Positions 1 to 13,800 of a stretch of 64,000 bases of DNA are shown here, piece after piece (position 1 is the stretch's first letter; each line of letters starts with the position of its first letter). Source of the DNA: Iris pallida (taxonomy: Eukaryota > Streptophyta > Magnoliopsida > Asparagales > Iridaceae); NCBI GenBank assembly GCA_029216955.1, contig JANAVB010016209.1, positions 62,001 to 126,000 of the forward strand. The letters run 5' to 3'. Under the pieces are notes generated by a model. The model saw only the letters and a list, made by a program, of their open reading frames with translations, was not told the origin of the DNA and did not search any database. The translations under genes were made by a program, and so were the position numbers.

Positions 1-1377
1 AAGCATCCTCCCAACTAAATCACCATCCTCCTCTCCCATCATGGCAGCGGTGATACACCTTCCCTTCCATGGTGTTAGCAAGCACCACTGCAAGCAGCCA
101 ACTTGACCCAATGTCCCTTGAAAAGTTATGTTGAAATTGTAGTATGTCTGAATTGTGAACAATATGTATCAAGAAAGTTTTTATCAAACCCATTGTTGTG
201 ATTGAATCCATGATGTTGTTCAAATTATGATGAACAACTACCCGTGGGTCGAAGACTCCATGGACTTGTTCATATTATGCTAATAAATAACCACAACAAG
301 CCAATCAAGGTGAAAGCAAGGAGGCTACAATTGGGGTGGGAGACGAGAAGGAGAGGAAGGGAACAAAGAAGATGTCGGCTCTTGTGGGAGAATGACCCCT
401 CCCTTCCCCTCATCACTAAGCATATTTATTACATATCTTGGTCTGATACAGTGCCCCAGAATCCTGCTGCAAACCACATTAAACAACATCCATTAGGATT
501 CACTCAATTTAGATCTAAGGGCCATTAGTGACCTTGCGTGCTTAATTAGTTTGCTTGCTCAACAGATTGCCAATGTTCCTACCTTCCTTTTTTTTTGCAT
601 ACTGTTTTATGCATTCCAATTTCCATTTGAAACTCGAATAAATAGAAGTCTGGATCCAATAATGTGAGAAAAATTTGCACTTCTACACTGGAAAGCTCCA
701 TGAGTAAACTTTATATATTGTTGAATTTTGCTTTTTAAACTAACGCTATATTGTTCATTAAAGTATAAATAGATGATAACCTTTATCATTGTATGGTTTA
801 GGCAAGTATAATCAAGTTAATCTAATGAAATTATCTTCCCATTCTGTATATTTGTTTTATTTTATAGTTATAAGACAGAACGTTCAACATAACGTGGAAA
901 TCTTATACAAATGGAAGTGTATATGAGTACTTCTATACCAATTCATTAAGGCATTAAATAACAAGACACAACGCGGCATCGTTCCACTTTATATGTTTCA
1001 ATTGTAAAGTTCATTAAGTTGATAAGGAATCTCATTGTTTAGCTTGCTTAACGAAATTATTTACTTGTTATATTTGTACTTACTTTAAAATCTAATATAA
1101 GAAATACAATAGTTTTTTTTGGATATAAACAAAGACATATTTGAATTGTGCATCCCACACGTCATTTTGCTTGTATCCTTTAATCTTGGAAAAGTTGCTT
1201 GCTTAATTCACATGTTAGATTATGTGGTAGAACTGTTTGGAATCTGTTATAGCTATTTGGTAGTGTCTTATATACAGCTGTTATATAGGTATTATTTATT
1301 TGTGCACATGAACAGTGTGTGCAATATATTATATGTTTATTGCCTGATATTTGTCTTCCATTCATCATCATATGCAG
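1..1377. other. Upstream flank of the FIP1-like gene, no gene seen
   Basis: AT-rich sequence ending in a polypyrimidine-rich acceptor (AG at 1376-1377) that opens the first visible exon. I see no coding segment that fits the FIP1-like protein and no clear repeat. It is most likely intron, because the first visible exon starts in the middle of the protein. Short open frames on both strands show no recognisable domain and I treat them as chance. Confidence 0.6.
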
Positions 1378-1628
1378 TATGTAAGACCTGGCGCAACACC
1401 TGGTGCTCCTTTGGTTGGTGCTGCGGGTCCTCCTGGTCAAATTCGTCCTCCTCCCCCTTTGGGTGCCATTGCTGGTCGTGGAAGAGGTGACTGGAGACCT
1501 CCAGGTATCAGAGGCATTTCAAATGCTCAGAAAGGTTTTAATTCTGGCTATGCTGTGCCTACCTGGGCTAATAATTCTTCAGGACGTGCTTTTGGTAGCG
1601 GATTGGATTTTACTCTACCCTCACACAA
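1378..1628 (+). CDS. FIPS5: FIP1-like gene, first visible exon
   Basis: It encodes about 83 codons, starting with [11 protein letters not shown] and ending in LDFTLPSHK. The acceptor is TATGCAG at 1371-1377. The donor GTAAGC starts at 1629 and leaves phase 2; the last codon (AA plus G) is completed by the exon at 9982 to give Lys-Thr-Val-Phe. Gly/Pro/Arg-rich and probably disordered, with an [10 protein letters not shown] motif. Confidence 0.88.
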
Positions 1629-1748
1629 GTAAGCATAATAGTGCTAATGCTTACATATTTGAGTATTCTTTAATGTATCTTAGTTCATTGTGACAGTTCT
1701 CCTGGATTCTGACACTATATAGATGTCTTGTTCTTATTTCTTACCCAG

Positions 1749-1813
<65 letters not shown>

Positions 1814-1828
1814 GGTAAGAAAAAAAAA

Positions 1829-1891
<63 letters not shown>

Positions 1892-4800
1892 TTCTGTAAT
1901 CTCTGCGCATGAAATCAATACCTTGTTACTATCAGTACCAAATTTGGTTTTTAGTTTGGCTTCTTCATAAGAAAATAGATGGATATGTTTTTTTGGCCTA
2001 AGCTACCTTCTACTCTCCAAGGGAAGGAATTTTTGTGCTTGTTCGTTATCTGAGTAAGTTGAGTTATCAACTTTCTCACGAGTGGGGGTTTTGTTAGCGA
2101 AGAGAAGATTTGCTCCATGGATGAGCTAATACTAATTATGCTAATATTGTAATAACTTGATCCAGCTCCACTTAATAACTAGGTGCAGCTCTAGTTGGAT
2201 ATTTAATTAGGTAGATTGTGGTGTAGGGAAACTTTTTTGCATGCTATGGTAGTTTGTTAGTCATATTTCTGTTCTATGCATATCATATGAGCTATGTTGT
2301 ATTGGGCGCTAGGCGAGGCGAGACCATGCCCGCCTCGCCTAGGCGAGCCTAGGCGGCGCCTAGGCGTCCGCCCAGATTTCTGGGTCTCTAAACCTGTGTA
2401 AACATTGTAGGCAGCAGCAGTAGCAAAAGTCAGCAGCAACAGTAGCATAAGGCCGCAACAGTAGTAGCAGAAGGCAGCAGCAGCAGTAGCAGATTGCAAT
2501 AAGAGGGAGAAGACAACAGTAGCATTAGCAAAAGGCAACAATAGCAGTAGCAGAAGGCAGCAAACAGCAACAATTTTTACAATAGCACCTGTTTTAGCAA
2601 CAATAATAACCCTAAAGCCCCAAAAAAATATTAGTAAAAAGTCCATAGCCCATCCCGAGATCCACCGCCTAGGCGCCCGCAGTTGTCTCCCCTGGGCGAA
2701 CCTGGGCGCCCGCCTAGGCGGCCCTCGCCGTACACTGCAGTAAAATATGCAGGTCGAGGCGACCTGTTCAAATCAGGCGCGCCTAGGCCGCCTAGGCGTG
2801 CCTAGGCGTCGCCCGTAACAACATAGAATATGAGTTTTATTCCCTGCTCGTTGACTTCTTTTATGATTTTATCTAGTAGTACCTCATAAGTACATGGTGT
2901 CAGATATGGAAGGTTGATATTCAAAGTCTTAAACCTCCACGTCCAATAGCATCAACGAAGCAAGCTGGATAAACTAAATATTATGAAGTGTGAAGGAACA
3001 CATAGTACAATGAAATGTGAAGGAACTACAATCAGAAGAAAGGATCTAATATGACTCACTGGTTTTTTTGTTATCTGAATCTAGTAGTTGTAGTGATATT
3101 GCATTTAGTTATTTATTCAGAAAATACAAATATTTTATTATCAACTTGACATCAGAGGTCCTAAATGATGAACTTTGTTTTGGAAGTTGAAATTATCAAT
3201 TAAATCGTAGAAAACTAGAATAAATATCTTTTACCTAAAAGATAATAACAGAAAACCACGAAAAATAATATAAAGAGACTATGTTTCACACTCAAAGGGT
3301 TGATGTTCTTCTAGGAGAACCTTTTCTTGAATATGTTCTGGAATTCACCTTCACAGCTTCACTTTCTATAAAGTGACTTTATTAGGAGAATCCATCTAAG
3401 GTTACCATAGCTCTTTCTGAGTTCCACAAAGTGGTTCTTACGCCCCTAAATGTGTAGCATTCATATGGTGCTTGCTGGAATCCAAGTACTTTTTAAAGCA
3501 TTTTAAGCAACTTTGTAGGCTGATGGCATTGGTATCCAGCACATCATGAAGATGGAATTGACGATCCTTAAATATGGGTTTGGAAGAGGAAAGGAGTAGG
3601 ATATGACGTTTCTTGGATCACGTGGACGTGCCCTAGGCTGCTAATGACGGGGATGGCATTGTGTTGTTTGGAGAGCAGCTGCTAAAGGTGTTTGGTGAGA
3701 AGTTGGATTCCCCTTTTGGCAGACATTTCTGTTACTAGAAGTTGGAATTTGCTAGAGGGATTCAGGGAGGGCTGCGAGGATTAGAGAACTCTTTTGCTTT
3801 GAGATGTGGAATATATGGCAGAATTTGAGGGAAGATTCCAAGATTGCCAAAGCAGGGTGCTACAGAGCAGCCACGGTACCTAAACACCTCAGTGATCATG
3901 CTGCTAATTTACCTAGGAGGCCTCTCATTGCAAAAGCATAAATAAAAATGTGTTAGAGCAACATTATCTTTATGCCTATATATTCCACCGCCACTAATTT
4001 TCCTTAATAATCATACCGAAGAAAGGTAGGGTTATGGATTTTGCATATTTCCATGCTTCCATCCTAGATCTTCTGAATTTGTCGGCCTTACTGCTGATTT
4101 GTTGGTGACGGTGGTAGTGGTAGTGGTAGTGGTAGTAGTAGTGGACGAGGCACATTGAATCCTTAAACACTTCAACTATTAAACGAATACGATTGACATC
4201 TCTATTACCAAATTATTTGCATTGAATAGTGTAAAGAAAAAAAAAGATACAATATAAAGTGAGGGACAAGATCTAGGGAGGCAATCTAGTTGGTCGTACC
4301 ACAACTAACAATATGATTTAGTGAAAGCCTATATATAATCGATTATCTCGCTACTATTTGACCATAACAAGTATTAAGAATTGGTTTTTTTTTTCCAATC
4401 ATTTTTTACTATATTGGATGAAAATGGAAAACAGTAGGACCTAATTATATTCCTATCAAGGTTCCAAACGGCGGTAGGCGGGTGCGCGGTGGAGAGAGTC
4501 CGCCTACCGCTTAGGCTGCCTAGGCGCCGTCTAGGCGATCGATACATTTTGAACATTTTTTTATACTATTTTACGATTTTACTACTGTTTTTTTTGCATA
4601 ATATGCATATTTTAAGGGTGATCCATGCATAACTAAGTTGTAGAACGAAGATTTATAAAGTTTTAGTTTTGTAAAAGTGAACCAAATCATAATGCTTACA
4701 AAACCTTTTTGTCCAAAATATCTTGTTAGGTATTGCTCCGCCTAGGCGCCTGCCTACGCCGCCTCACCTCCGCCTATGCCGCCAACCTCCGTTGGCCGTA

Positions 4801-7800
4801 TACTCTACCGCCTCCCGAAAAGCGGTGCGGAGAGAGACAGCCTACCGCCTAGGCGGCTAGGCGGCCGCCATTTAGAACACTGATTCCTATTGAGGTTTGG
4901 TAATGTTTAGAGGAAAAATGATTATTGTGGTTTACTAAATTATTCAACAAAATTCTACGGACTAAGAAGATGTCGGATGAATAAAGAAGCAATATCATAA
5001 TACCCATATATAAGAACAAGGAATATATACAAAGTTGTAACAAGTATCGAGGAATTAAGCTTGTGAGTCATACCACGAAACTATAAAAGAGAGTGATTGA
5101 GCAAAGATTAAGAAAACAGACTAGAATTTCAGATAATCAATTTGGTTTTATGTCGGAGAGATTTACTATGGAAGCCATTTAGTTACTAAGAAGATTAATG
5201 AAAAGATTTAGAAAGAAAAAGGGAGATAAACATATGATTTTTATTGACTTAGAGATGGCCTACAATCGAATTCCTAGGGACATAATATTGTGGGTTTTGA
5301 TGAAGATACAAGTTCCTAATATTTATATTGAGATTAGTAAGGATATGTATGATAGAGTAGTTATGACGGCCGTGCGAACTGTTGGAGGAGATAGTAGACT
5401 ATTTCCTATTACCATTGGCTTACGCCAATGATCAACATTGAGCCCTTTTTTGCGATAGTTATGGATAAGATTACTGGACATATTCAGGAGATTGTTTCAA
5501 GGTGTATGATGTTTGCTGATAATATCGTGTTGGTTAATGAGAGTACATGAGGGTTAGATGCTATCTTGTCATAGGTGACGCCTAGGCACGCCTAGACGGC
5601 CTAGGCTGCAGGTTGGAGAGGAGTCACCTCGACCTGGAAAAAATCTCCTAGGGCGCCTAGGGTCGTGCAGGGGAAAAATAGGCGGTATTTAGGCGATTTT
5701 TTTATTTTTAACTTTTTTTCCCTCAAAAAACTTCTTGTTGATGCTTTTGATGCTATTTTCTGCTCTTTTTTTTTTGGTTTATCTTCTTCTTTCTCTTCTT
5801 CTATTGCTTCTTCTTCTACTTCTTTGATTTCTGGGGAAAGAACCTTGGGGGATGCTAGAATCCTGGACGGACGTCTAGGTGGCGCCTAGGCGAGGCGGGT
5901 GACTTGTCGCCTTGTCTCGCCTAGCGCCCAGTACAACATAGGTTAGATGCTAAGATAGAAACATGGAGAGAAGCTTTGGAATCCATTGGATTTAGAATTA
6001 GTAGAACAAAAGCAGAGTATTTGAAATGTAATTTCATTCAACCTAAGGTCAATGAGAAATGAGAAATGAGAGGGGTGTTCATATAGATGGACAAAAGATA
6101 CCTAAGAGTGATAATTTTCGGTATTTAGGATCAATCATTCATCATAATGTAGAGATTGAAAAGTATGTTATGCATAGAATTAAAACATGATGGATGAGTA
6201 TTTTTGGAATACTTTGTGATTGCAAGATACCTCTGAAGTTGAAAGAAAAATTCTACAAGACTACTACAAGACAAACCATGCTTTATAGATCAAAGTGTTG
6301 GACAATTAAGAAACATGTCCAAAAAGTTAGTGTAGCCGAAATAAGAATGCTTAGATGGATGTGTAGCAATATATTAAAGGAAATGATAAAAAATGAGTGT
6401 AGATGTGATAAGTTAGAGGGGTGTCATGTTGACGAAAAATCATTTAGGTGGTTTGGACATGTGCAATGCAGACGAATAGATGTTCGCATAAGGAGGAGCT
6501 ATAGTAGTTAATGAAGCTGGTAGGACTAGAGGTAGGTCTAGATGAACATGATTTGTTAGCGTTACATAAGGATATAGAATTTGTTACCGTTACAGAGGAC
6601 ATATGACATGACCCTTGATAGAGCCGGATGAAAGAAGAGGATTCAAACAACCGACCCCAAAAATCTGGGATAAATGCTTTGTTTTTGTTGTTGTTGAGGT
6701 CTATGGTCTTGTTATGCATCAGTTGACTACTCCCATATGAGCCATATCACCACTACTTTATCTTGCAAGTCGTTCCCTAATTTACAAGTAGGGTGTCTCT
6801 AGGCATTTATTTACCTATGAACTAAGAGTACTAACATTATATGTCTATGCCCAATGTTATGAAAGATGGAAGTGGAGTATTAGGTGCCTACCAAGCAAGG
6901 GTGGCCTACACATGACTTAAGCAGGACCTCGTTTTTATGATATAAACATAAAACTTAATAGTATGTGTGTATAGATATGTGTAACACATCTTAGTTGTTT
7001 CGTTGTGCAACATGTCTACCAACATTGAATTTGCATATGGAATGTTGTTGTCAACATCCATCATGATCTGCATGTTCAAAACATGTGCAAGTAACAATTA
7101 TTGGGTTTTAAATGTTGTAGCATGTATAAGTTACAATTTACATGGTCTACAACTCCAAGAATTTTGGATAAATATTTTGTTTTTGTTGTTTTCTACTATA
7201 CTGGATCCATATTCACATCGAATTTAACCATATTTATTTCCTCTTATATCTGATATTGCCAGGTGTTAATGTCATTTTTTAACATCCAAACAATATTTAT
7301 ATTTGCTGATAACCTTCTGATCCGTATTTGATCTGATTGCACTCATAATTACACGGGTTGATTGGAGACCTTATTTATTTCCATTAGAAATTAGATTAGG
7401 ACAAACCGGGAACGAGGGTGGAAATTATAACTTGTATAATTCTACCCCGTAAAGGTTACTTCCATATCAACAAAGGTTCATAAGGTATAATTTGGTATTT
7501 CCAGACTTAATGTAGGGATAACAATGCGATATTCCACCCCACATTTTCTTAAGTTTTACCCTTTTATAGTAATTGAAAATGCAAGTAATACCAAAAGTTG
7601 GGTTGAACACAACAAACTAAGATCTTGGCCCTCAGTGCCTAGGGGGGCCACTTTGACAACACTAAAGAGTGAACCTTTGGTACTTAAGAGTGCATGGGTA
7701 TATAACGAAGTCATAGTTTCTCTTGATATTTTTAGTATTTGAAAAATCTCATTGTTCTGTGAGCTGTAGTTCTTTGAATGAACATAAATAACCTGAAAAT

Positions 7801-10800
7801 TTCTGAAAATCATAGATTTGAAATGTCTACTTTGAGTAGGAAATTTCAGTGTGATTTGTTCTTTTATGTACGAGGTTATCTAGTTTTTGAGCTTACCAAA
7901 GTTTACAACCCAGCATATAAGGAGAATCTTACTGCTGAAAATTCAAATTTTAAATGCCAAAAAACCAAATATGATTTAATAAAAAGAAGTCATTTAAAAG
8001 CAACCCACAAATTGACCCCCACCCAACTGCAGCATTTAAAAGCAACCCACAAATCTTATTGCCTTCACCCATCAGAATGGGTTTGGCTATGGTGCATAAG
8101 AAAGCCACATAAAGGATTTGACAGACTTTTCATGACCGTCTGTACTTAGCGTCAACCTTCTATATTTGGTGCCAAATTCATAGCGCAAGTAGCTATGAGC
8201 ATGAGGGAGCTTTGTCATAAAACCTAGGAGGTCAGTTGACAGGTAGGTAGACTTACCTTTTGGATATACAATTTAAGTTCATGCAACCAAGGAGCACGCT
8301 CCAAGTTCTCGTAACTTAAAAGAGTCTAAATGGAAAGGTAGGATGATACATTTTGCTAATGGGAATTTTCTTAATCTCTATGACACATCAAGCCAAGGAG
8401 TGTCTCTAATGCTGAATAGGTCAGGTTAAGTTAAAATTAAGGTTCACAGTATTGGTATTGGACTATTCCTATGAGTATTGGTATCGGCAATATCGGTAGT
8501 ATCAGCGGTTGCGGATCGGGAGTATCGAATTTTTTGGTATCGGAAAACAAATAATTATTAATAAATTATTTACATTTAAAAACATATATTTTATACATTT
8601 AGGCATAATTTTAAAGTATTTTCAGTGTTATTTCTTAGTAGTTTTGAAATTAAATGAAATAATAGTCACCCTTACCTATTGGTTACATATAATAGATTGA
8701 TTTTCTTCTTTTACATGCTTTTACAACCTTATTATGCGTTAAACCCTTTGCTGATTTGTCTTTTTCATTTAATTTTCTTTGCCGAATTGACCCGAAAAGA
8801 GACCTCCAATGTCGGTTTCGGTCACTATCGGATATCGGTCGGTATCGGATCGGGACATGCCAAACCGTATCGGTATCGGCCGTATCGGATTGGTATCGGC
8901 CGATACTTTAAACCATAAAAAGGTTGATGCCTGACTGAAATCTGGTGTTTTTAACTTTTAAGAGATGGTTTTGTTTGGGTTAACCAACTTTGACTGGACC
9001 TTGGTTAGAATAAAACTAACTTTGCTGATTTCTCACTGTTGTCATGTCTTCCTTGAGATTGATCCTGTAGGTTGGATGGAGTTGTATTTGATGGTTGATG
9101 GAAACATTGGTGCCCTGTTGATGCAAAGGACATATTGATGACCTATGTTGGATAGAAATTAGTCTCATCAGTTCCTAGGAAAATACCAGGGAGGGCTGGG
9201 CAGGGAGAGGGGAAGGGAGGGTTTGTAAGGGCAGGCAATCAAATTATGGTGTGGGTTTCTTATAAGTTGAGGACATAAAAGTTCATTTGATGCCAATTAT
9301 GTTACTGATATTCCCTTGATAGTGATATCACTTGTGCCTCGTAATTTTTGAAGTAGTTAGGCATATGAAAGCTTAGTCCGCCAGGTCCGCCACTAAACTA
9401 AACTTGATAACAAGATACAATGTAAAATAACAAGCGACTCTTCAGTTAATCAACCAACATAGCAAGTGAAGTTAAACCTAAATAAGGGGAAGATCTGTTA
9501 AGTAAGCAAGTGCACTCTATAGAGAAGTGGGTGTGTCAAGTGCTCTTGAGCTCCACTTATCAAGAAGAGTAAAATATTTGACTGAGAAACAATTGCTGCC
9601 TAGTATGACCTAAGGTTGAGAAAAGAATCAAGATGTATGGCCGGAATGTGGTGTAATGGAGAACTTCCCTTATTCTTATGCATGTGCGACCAACTAAAAC
9701 TAGCAACCAAGGTTTATATCTTGTGTTTTTGTTTTTGTTTAAAGGGTGACAGTGACCTACATTACAAACGATTGGGCCTGACTGATGAAAAGGTGCTAAT
9801 CATCTTTTAGATTTCGAATGACAGATGTCTTTTTTTATCCATCAAAGTTTGTGTGGTTAATGAATATATGTTGCTAGAAAATTAGGCATACTTGTATCCT
9901 GATACTATGAAAATCAGTCTCTGTATCGTCTTTTCAAAATTTGCCCGAGGTATTATCTTCGTTTAACCGTTTACCTTTCAGGACAGTATTTGATGTTGAC
10001 ATTGAGGGTTTTGAGGAAAAACCATGGAGACATCCGGGAGTTGATATCTCAGATTACTTTAATTTTGGATTGACTGAGGATAGCTGGAAGGATTATAGCA
10101 AACAGCTGGTAAGCTACATTCTTTTTGTCCAATATATAATACATGCCTGTCTTTAGTTGGTTGATTTAGGTCTTTTATTCTTCTAATGACAGGACCAGCT
10201 CCGTCTTGAGTCTACCATGCAAAGCAGAATCCGTGTCTATGAGGGTGGGCGATCAGAGCAGGTAATTGCTTCCACTGACACTCCTATTAAATCTTTATAC
10301 TAACTATCCTTGCTTTTCTCAGGACTATGATCCAGATTTACCTCCTGAACTTGCAGCTGCAGCAGGTCATCATGACATTTCTGTTGATAACGTGAATTAT
10401 GGAAAAATAGAAAATGGTCAAATTGATCTTAGTGGACAAGGAAGAGGTGCTCTATGCAGTCGACCACCGTTAGTACGTCTTTGACTTCTAATATCGCATA
10501 TCTAGTATTTAGATAATATTCAATAATGTCTGGTTTTGCTACCCAAGTAGGCATTTTTCTGTACATGTATTTTGTGTTTTCTTATAATCCTAGCATGTAT
10601 AAATTTATGTAACTCATCTGAGTTCTTAGTACTATCTACTAATTGTTCTGATTTCTGTGCTTGCGATCAGCCAATAGGGAGACCAATACAAGTTGAAACT
10701 GGCAACGGCGAACGGCTTCCCTCTATAGACACCAGGCCACCACGCACCCGTGATACAGATGCAATTATAGAGGTAATGCTCTTAGCTGCTTTATAGGTAA

Positions 10801-13800
10801 TATATTGGTGTGGGTGTATACATAACCTTCCTTCCTAATAGATTATGGTACCTATTTTTTGTTGTTGTTTCTATCGCATACTAATTGTATATAGTGAACA
10901 TATTGTCTTGCTTATTTAAGCGGTTGTTTTTACATGCTAACTGTTTATGGGTAAAACAGATTGTCCTGCAGGATTCTATGGATGATTCAGCAATATATAA
11001 TGGTGGACTAGAGCAAGCTGAGAAGAATATCCAGGGGGAACAACTTAAAGGTATTAATGACATTGAAGGGGATAGACGTGGTGGGTCAGAATACCCTGAT
11101 CAATTTTCTCAGAGTATAAATGGCCAGAAGAGGGAAATGACAAATAGAAGAGTGCCTTTTGCACCTGAAGGAGATGGCATTCTGCCTTTTCCTCCAGATT
11201 CATCTCTTCACTATCATCCTAATTCTAGATTGCGGAGCCCTCTAAATCGTAGTGGATCTATTGGTACACGTCATGGAGGAAGGTATGTGCTATCTGGATC
11301 AGTTTTTCATTCTTTAATCCATCAAGAAGCTTGACCATGGGAAAAATCATATGATTGACTAAGCTTCTTTTTAACACTGCAAAAATTCTCAATCAATTGC
11401 TAAATTAGTCAAAAGTTTGTAGTTGGTTATATTACTGTGGGAGATCTGTGATGATTTAATCCAGACATTTTCATTGTACAAGAGGCCTTTTCTTTTCAAA
11501 TTTTCAGATGCCATTTGTTTTATTCTTCCTCAATAGTCTACTAGTGCAATTAAGAAACATGTCCAAATGCGATCATAGCTGAACAAGAATGTTGAAGTGG
11601 ATGTGTGGCAATAGGTTAGCTAAGAAATGATTGTTTTCTTGGGAAGTTGGAGGCAGTGTTGATTGAGGATAAGATCAGGTTTCATTTGCGTGTTTAAAGA
11701 TTGCTGTTTGAGGCTTTGAGGTACTGGTGGTTGTCAGACGATACTACAAGCTACTAAGCAGATTTATAATGAAAATGAGATACTGAAAGATTATCCTGAA
11801 TCATAATTCCCATCCTCTAAAAAGGCCCATGGCTTCTCTAAATGTATGACTGGGTGGTAGTGTGAAGGTTACAGTCATGCTATTACTGTATTCATCATCA
11901 TCCAAGCCTTCTCCCATCAGATTGGGGTTGGCTAAGGAGCATAAGAAAGCTTAATAGCCGTCGACCTGATGTCAAACCTATGTTGGTGCCAAATTCCCAG
12001 CCAAGGTAGCTATTAGTATGAGAGGGTCATGCCAAAAAAATCTAGGTGTCAAGTTGTCAGGTAGGTAGACCTACATTTTGGATTGCGTTTAAGCTGATGC
12101 AACCAAGGAGCACCCTCTAGGTTTCCCTAGACTATAAAGATTCTAGACGTAGAGGTAAGATGATACAATTTGCTATAGGGAAGTGCATTTATCTCTACGA
12201 CATTACGCCAAGGAGTGAAGGCATGACACCCAATTATGCTGTTACTGTATTAATAACCACAAATATTACTAACACGAACTCGCGGCCAAAATAACAGTTC
12301 TTAGTTTTCAGAATTATTTAAGTAACAGTTCAAGCCTATATGTCATATGCTGTAGATGGACTTGGACACAGGACAAGGCTGTGGGTTACAACTTACAACA
12401 CCAATATATTGATATGGAAAATCTAGGATAGGACACCAAAGAGGCTATTCTTTCTTACAAAATTCATACACATTCCTTTTTTTTCTTTTCTTCTGAATCC
12501 TGTTATTCTTATATTTGTTACTAAACTGCAAGCATTCATACCATACATATAGTCATGATGAAGATAATTTAATCTCAACCTCTAGCAATACGAGGACAAA
12601 AAAACTTAAATCCCTATCTCTCCATCATTATTTTAATAATGATGATAATAATATTATTATTATTGCCAGATAGCGCAGGGACTTTGAAGAGGATTCTAAT
12701 GTTTATCTTCAAAAAAGTAGCAAGCGAGATTCTAGGAATGTTGAAAGATAACGGTTGGACATTGAAAGAAAGTTGGTAATGGAATGAGGAAGTTGAAAAT
12801 GTTATTAAGGAAAAAAAGAATTGTCTATAAAGCTTGACAAACGTGTAAAAGTGAGAAAAATTTTAAGAGAGATAAAGTAGCAAAAAAGAAAGCTACAAAA
12901 CAATTAGTGAAGCTAAATCTAAGGCCTATGATTATTTATATAGGAGGTTAGAAACTAAAAGAAAGAAAAAGATATTTATAGCCTTGCCAAGAGTAGGGAA
13001 AGGAGGAGTTAAGACTTAGGTATAAGTGTATCAAGACCGATGGCCGAAATGTATTACTAAGAGAATGATATTAATGAGAGGTGGATGAGTTATTTTCACA
13101 AGCTATTTAATGAGAGCAACCTAGAGAAGTTTTAGTTTAGATTCAGAGTTAGCTCAAGATAAGTCATATTGTTATTTGTCGTAAAATTAGACTTGTGAAC
13201 TCAAAGATGCATAAAGAAAATGAAGAATGAAAAAGCGGTAGTATGTGATTATATTTCTATTGAGGTTTGGAAATGTTTATGTGAGAAATGATTAAAGTGG
13301 CTTTACTGATCTATTTAACAAAATCATAAGGACGAAAAAGATATCGGATGAATAGAGGAGTATTGTAGTACCTATATATAAGAACAAAGGAGATATACAA
13401 AGTTGTAATAATTATTGAGGAATCAAGTTTATGGGTCATTCCATAAAATTATGGGGGAGAGTGATTGGACAAAGATTAAGAAAATATACTAGAAATTCAG
13501 AGAACCAATTTGGTTTTATGCCCAAAAAATCTACTATATAAGCCATTTTTCTATTAAGAATATTAGCAGAAAGATTTATAGAGAAAAAGAGAGATTTACA
13601 TTTTTTTTTTATTGTCCTAGAGAAACGTTTACATGTATAGGGAAATAATATGGTGAATTTTGAAGAAGCAAGTTCATAGTAGTTATATTGAGAATATTAA
13701 AGATAAATATGCTAGAGTTACGACATCCGTGCAAACTATTGAAGGTATAGTAATCCGTTCCTATTATTTATTGGCTTGCATCAAGGATCAACATTGAGTC

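Larger units (their letters stand above)
4418..6712 (+). mobile_element. Decayed RTE-type LINE, copy 1
   Basis: Fragments of a non-LTR reverse transcriptase remain on the + strand in shifting frames: [16 protein letters not shown] near 5237, a CMMFADN motif near 5505 (the usual FADD has become FADN), and the C-terminal segment ending in [14 protein letters not shown] and [11 protein letters not shown] (6194-6511). The 3' end is GACCCCAAAAATCTGGGAT followed by a TTG-rich tail (about 6650-6702), the usual end of plant RTE elements. Two hAT-like elements (4457-4882, 5561-5941) sit inside it. It has many stops and cannot be active. Confidence 0.8.
1629..9981 (+). other. Giant intron (8,353 bp) of the FIP1-like gene
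   Basis: Donor GTAAGC at 1629, acceptor TTTCAG ending at 9981. It holds an AT hairpin, hAT-like miniature elements, a decayed LINE, a dispersed repeat and a GTATCGG-rich repeat, each listed separately. The stretches 2835-4417, 6713-7980 and 8926-9981 show no recognisable feature. Confidence 0.85.

Noticed and set aside
1119..1490. Open frame of 123 codons overlapping the first visible FIP1-like exon
   Set aside because: It crosses the intron-exon border in a different frame from the one that matches the FIP1 family and joins the other exons.
1728..1970. Tyr-Ile repeat proteins at TA tracts (also near 17.5, 26.7 and 49.8 kb)
   Set aside because: Pure consequence of (TA)n microsatellites.
2257..2646. 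Leu/Ala-rich minus-strand open frame resembling a membrane protein
   Set aside because: Arises from the triplet repeats inside the hAT-like element; hydrophobicity is a by-product of CAG/GTA triplets read on the other strand.
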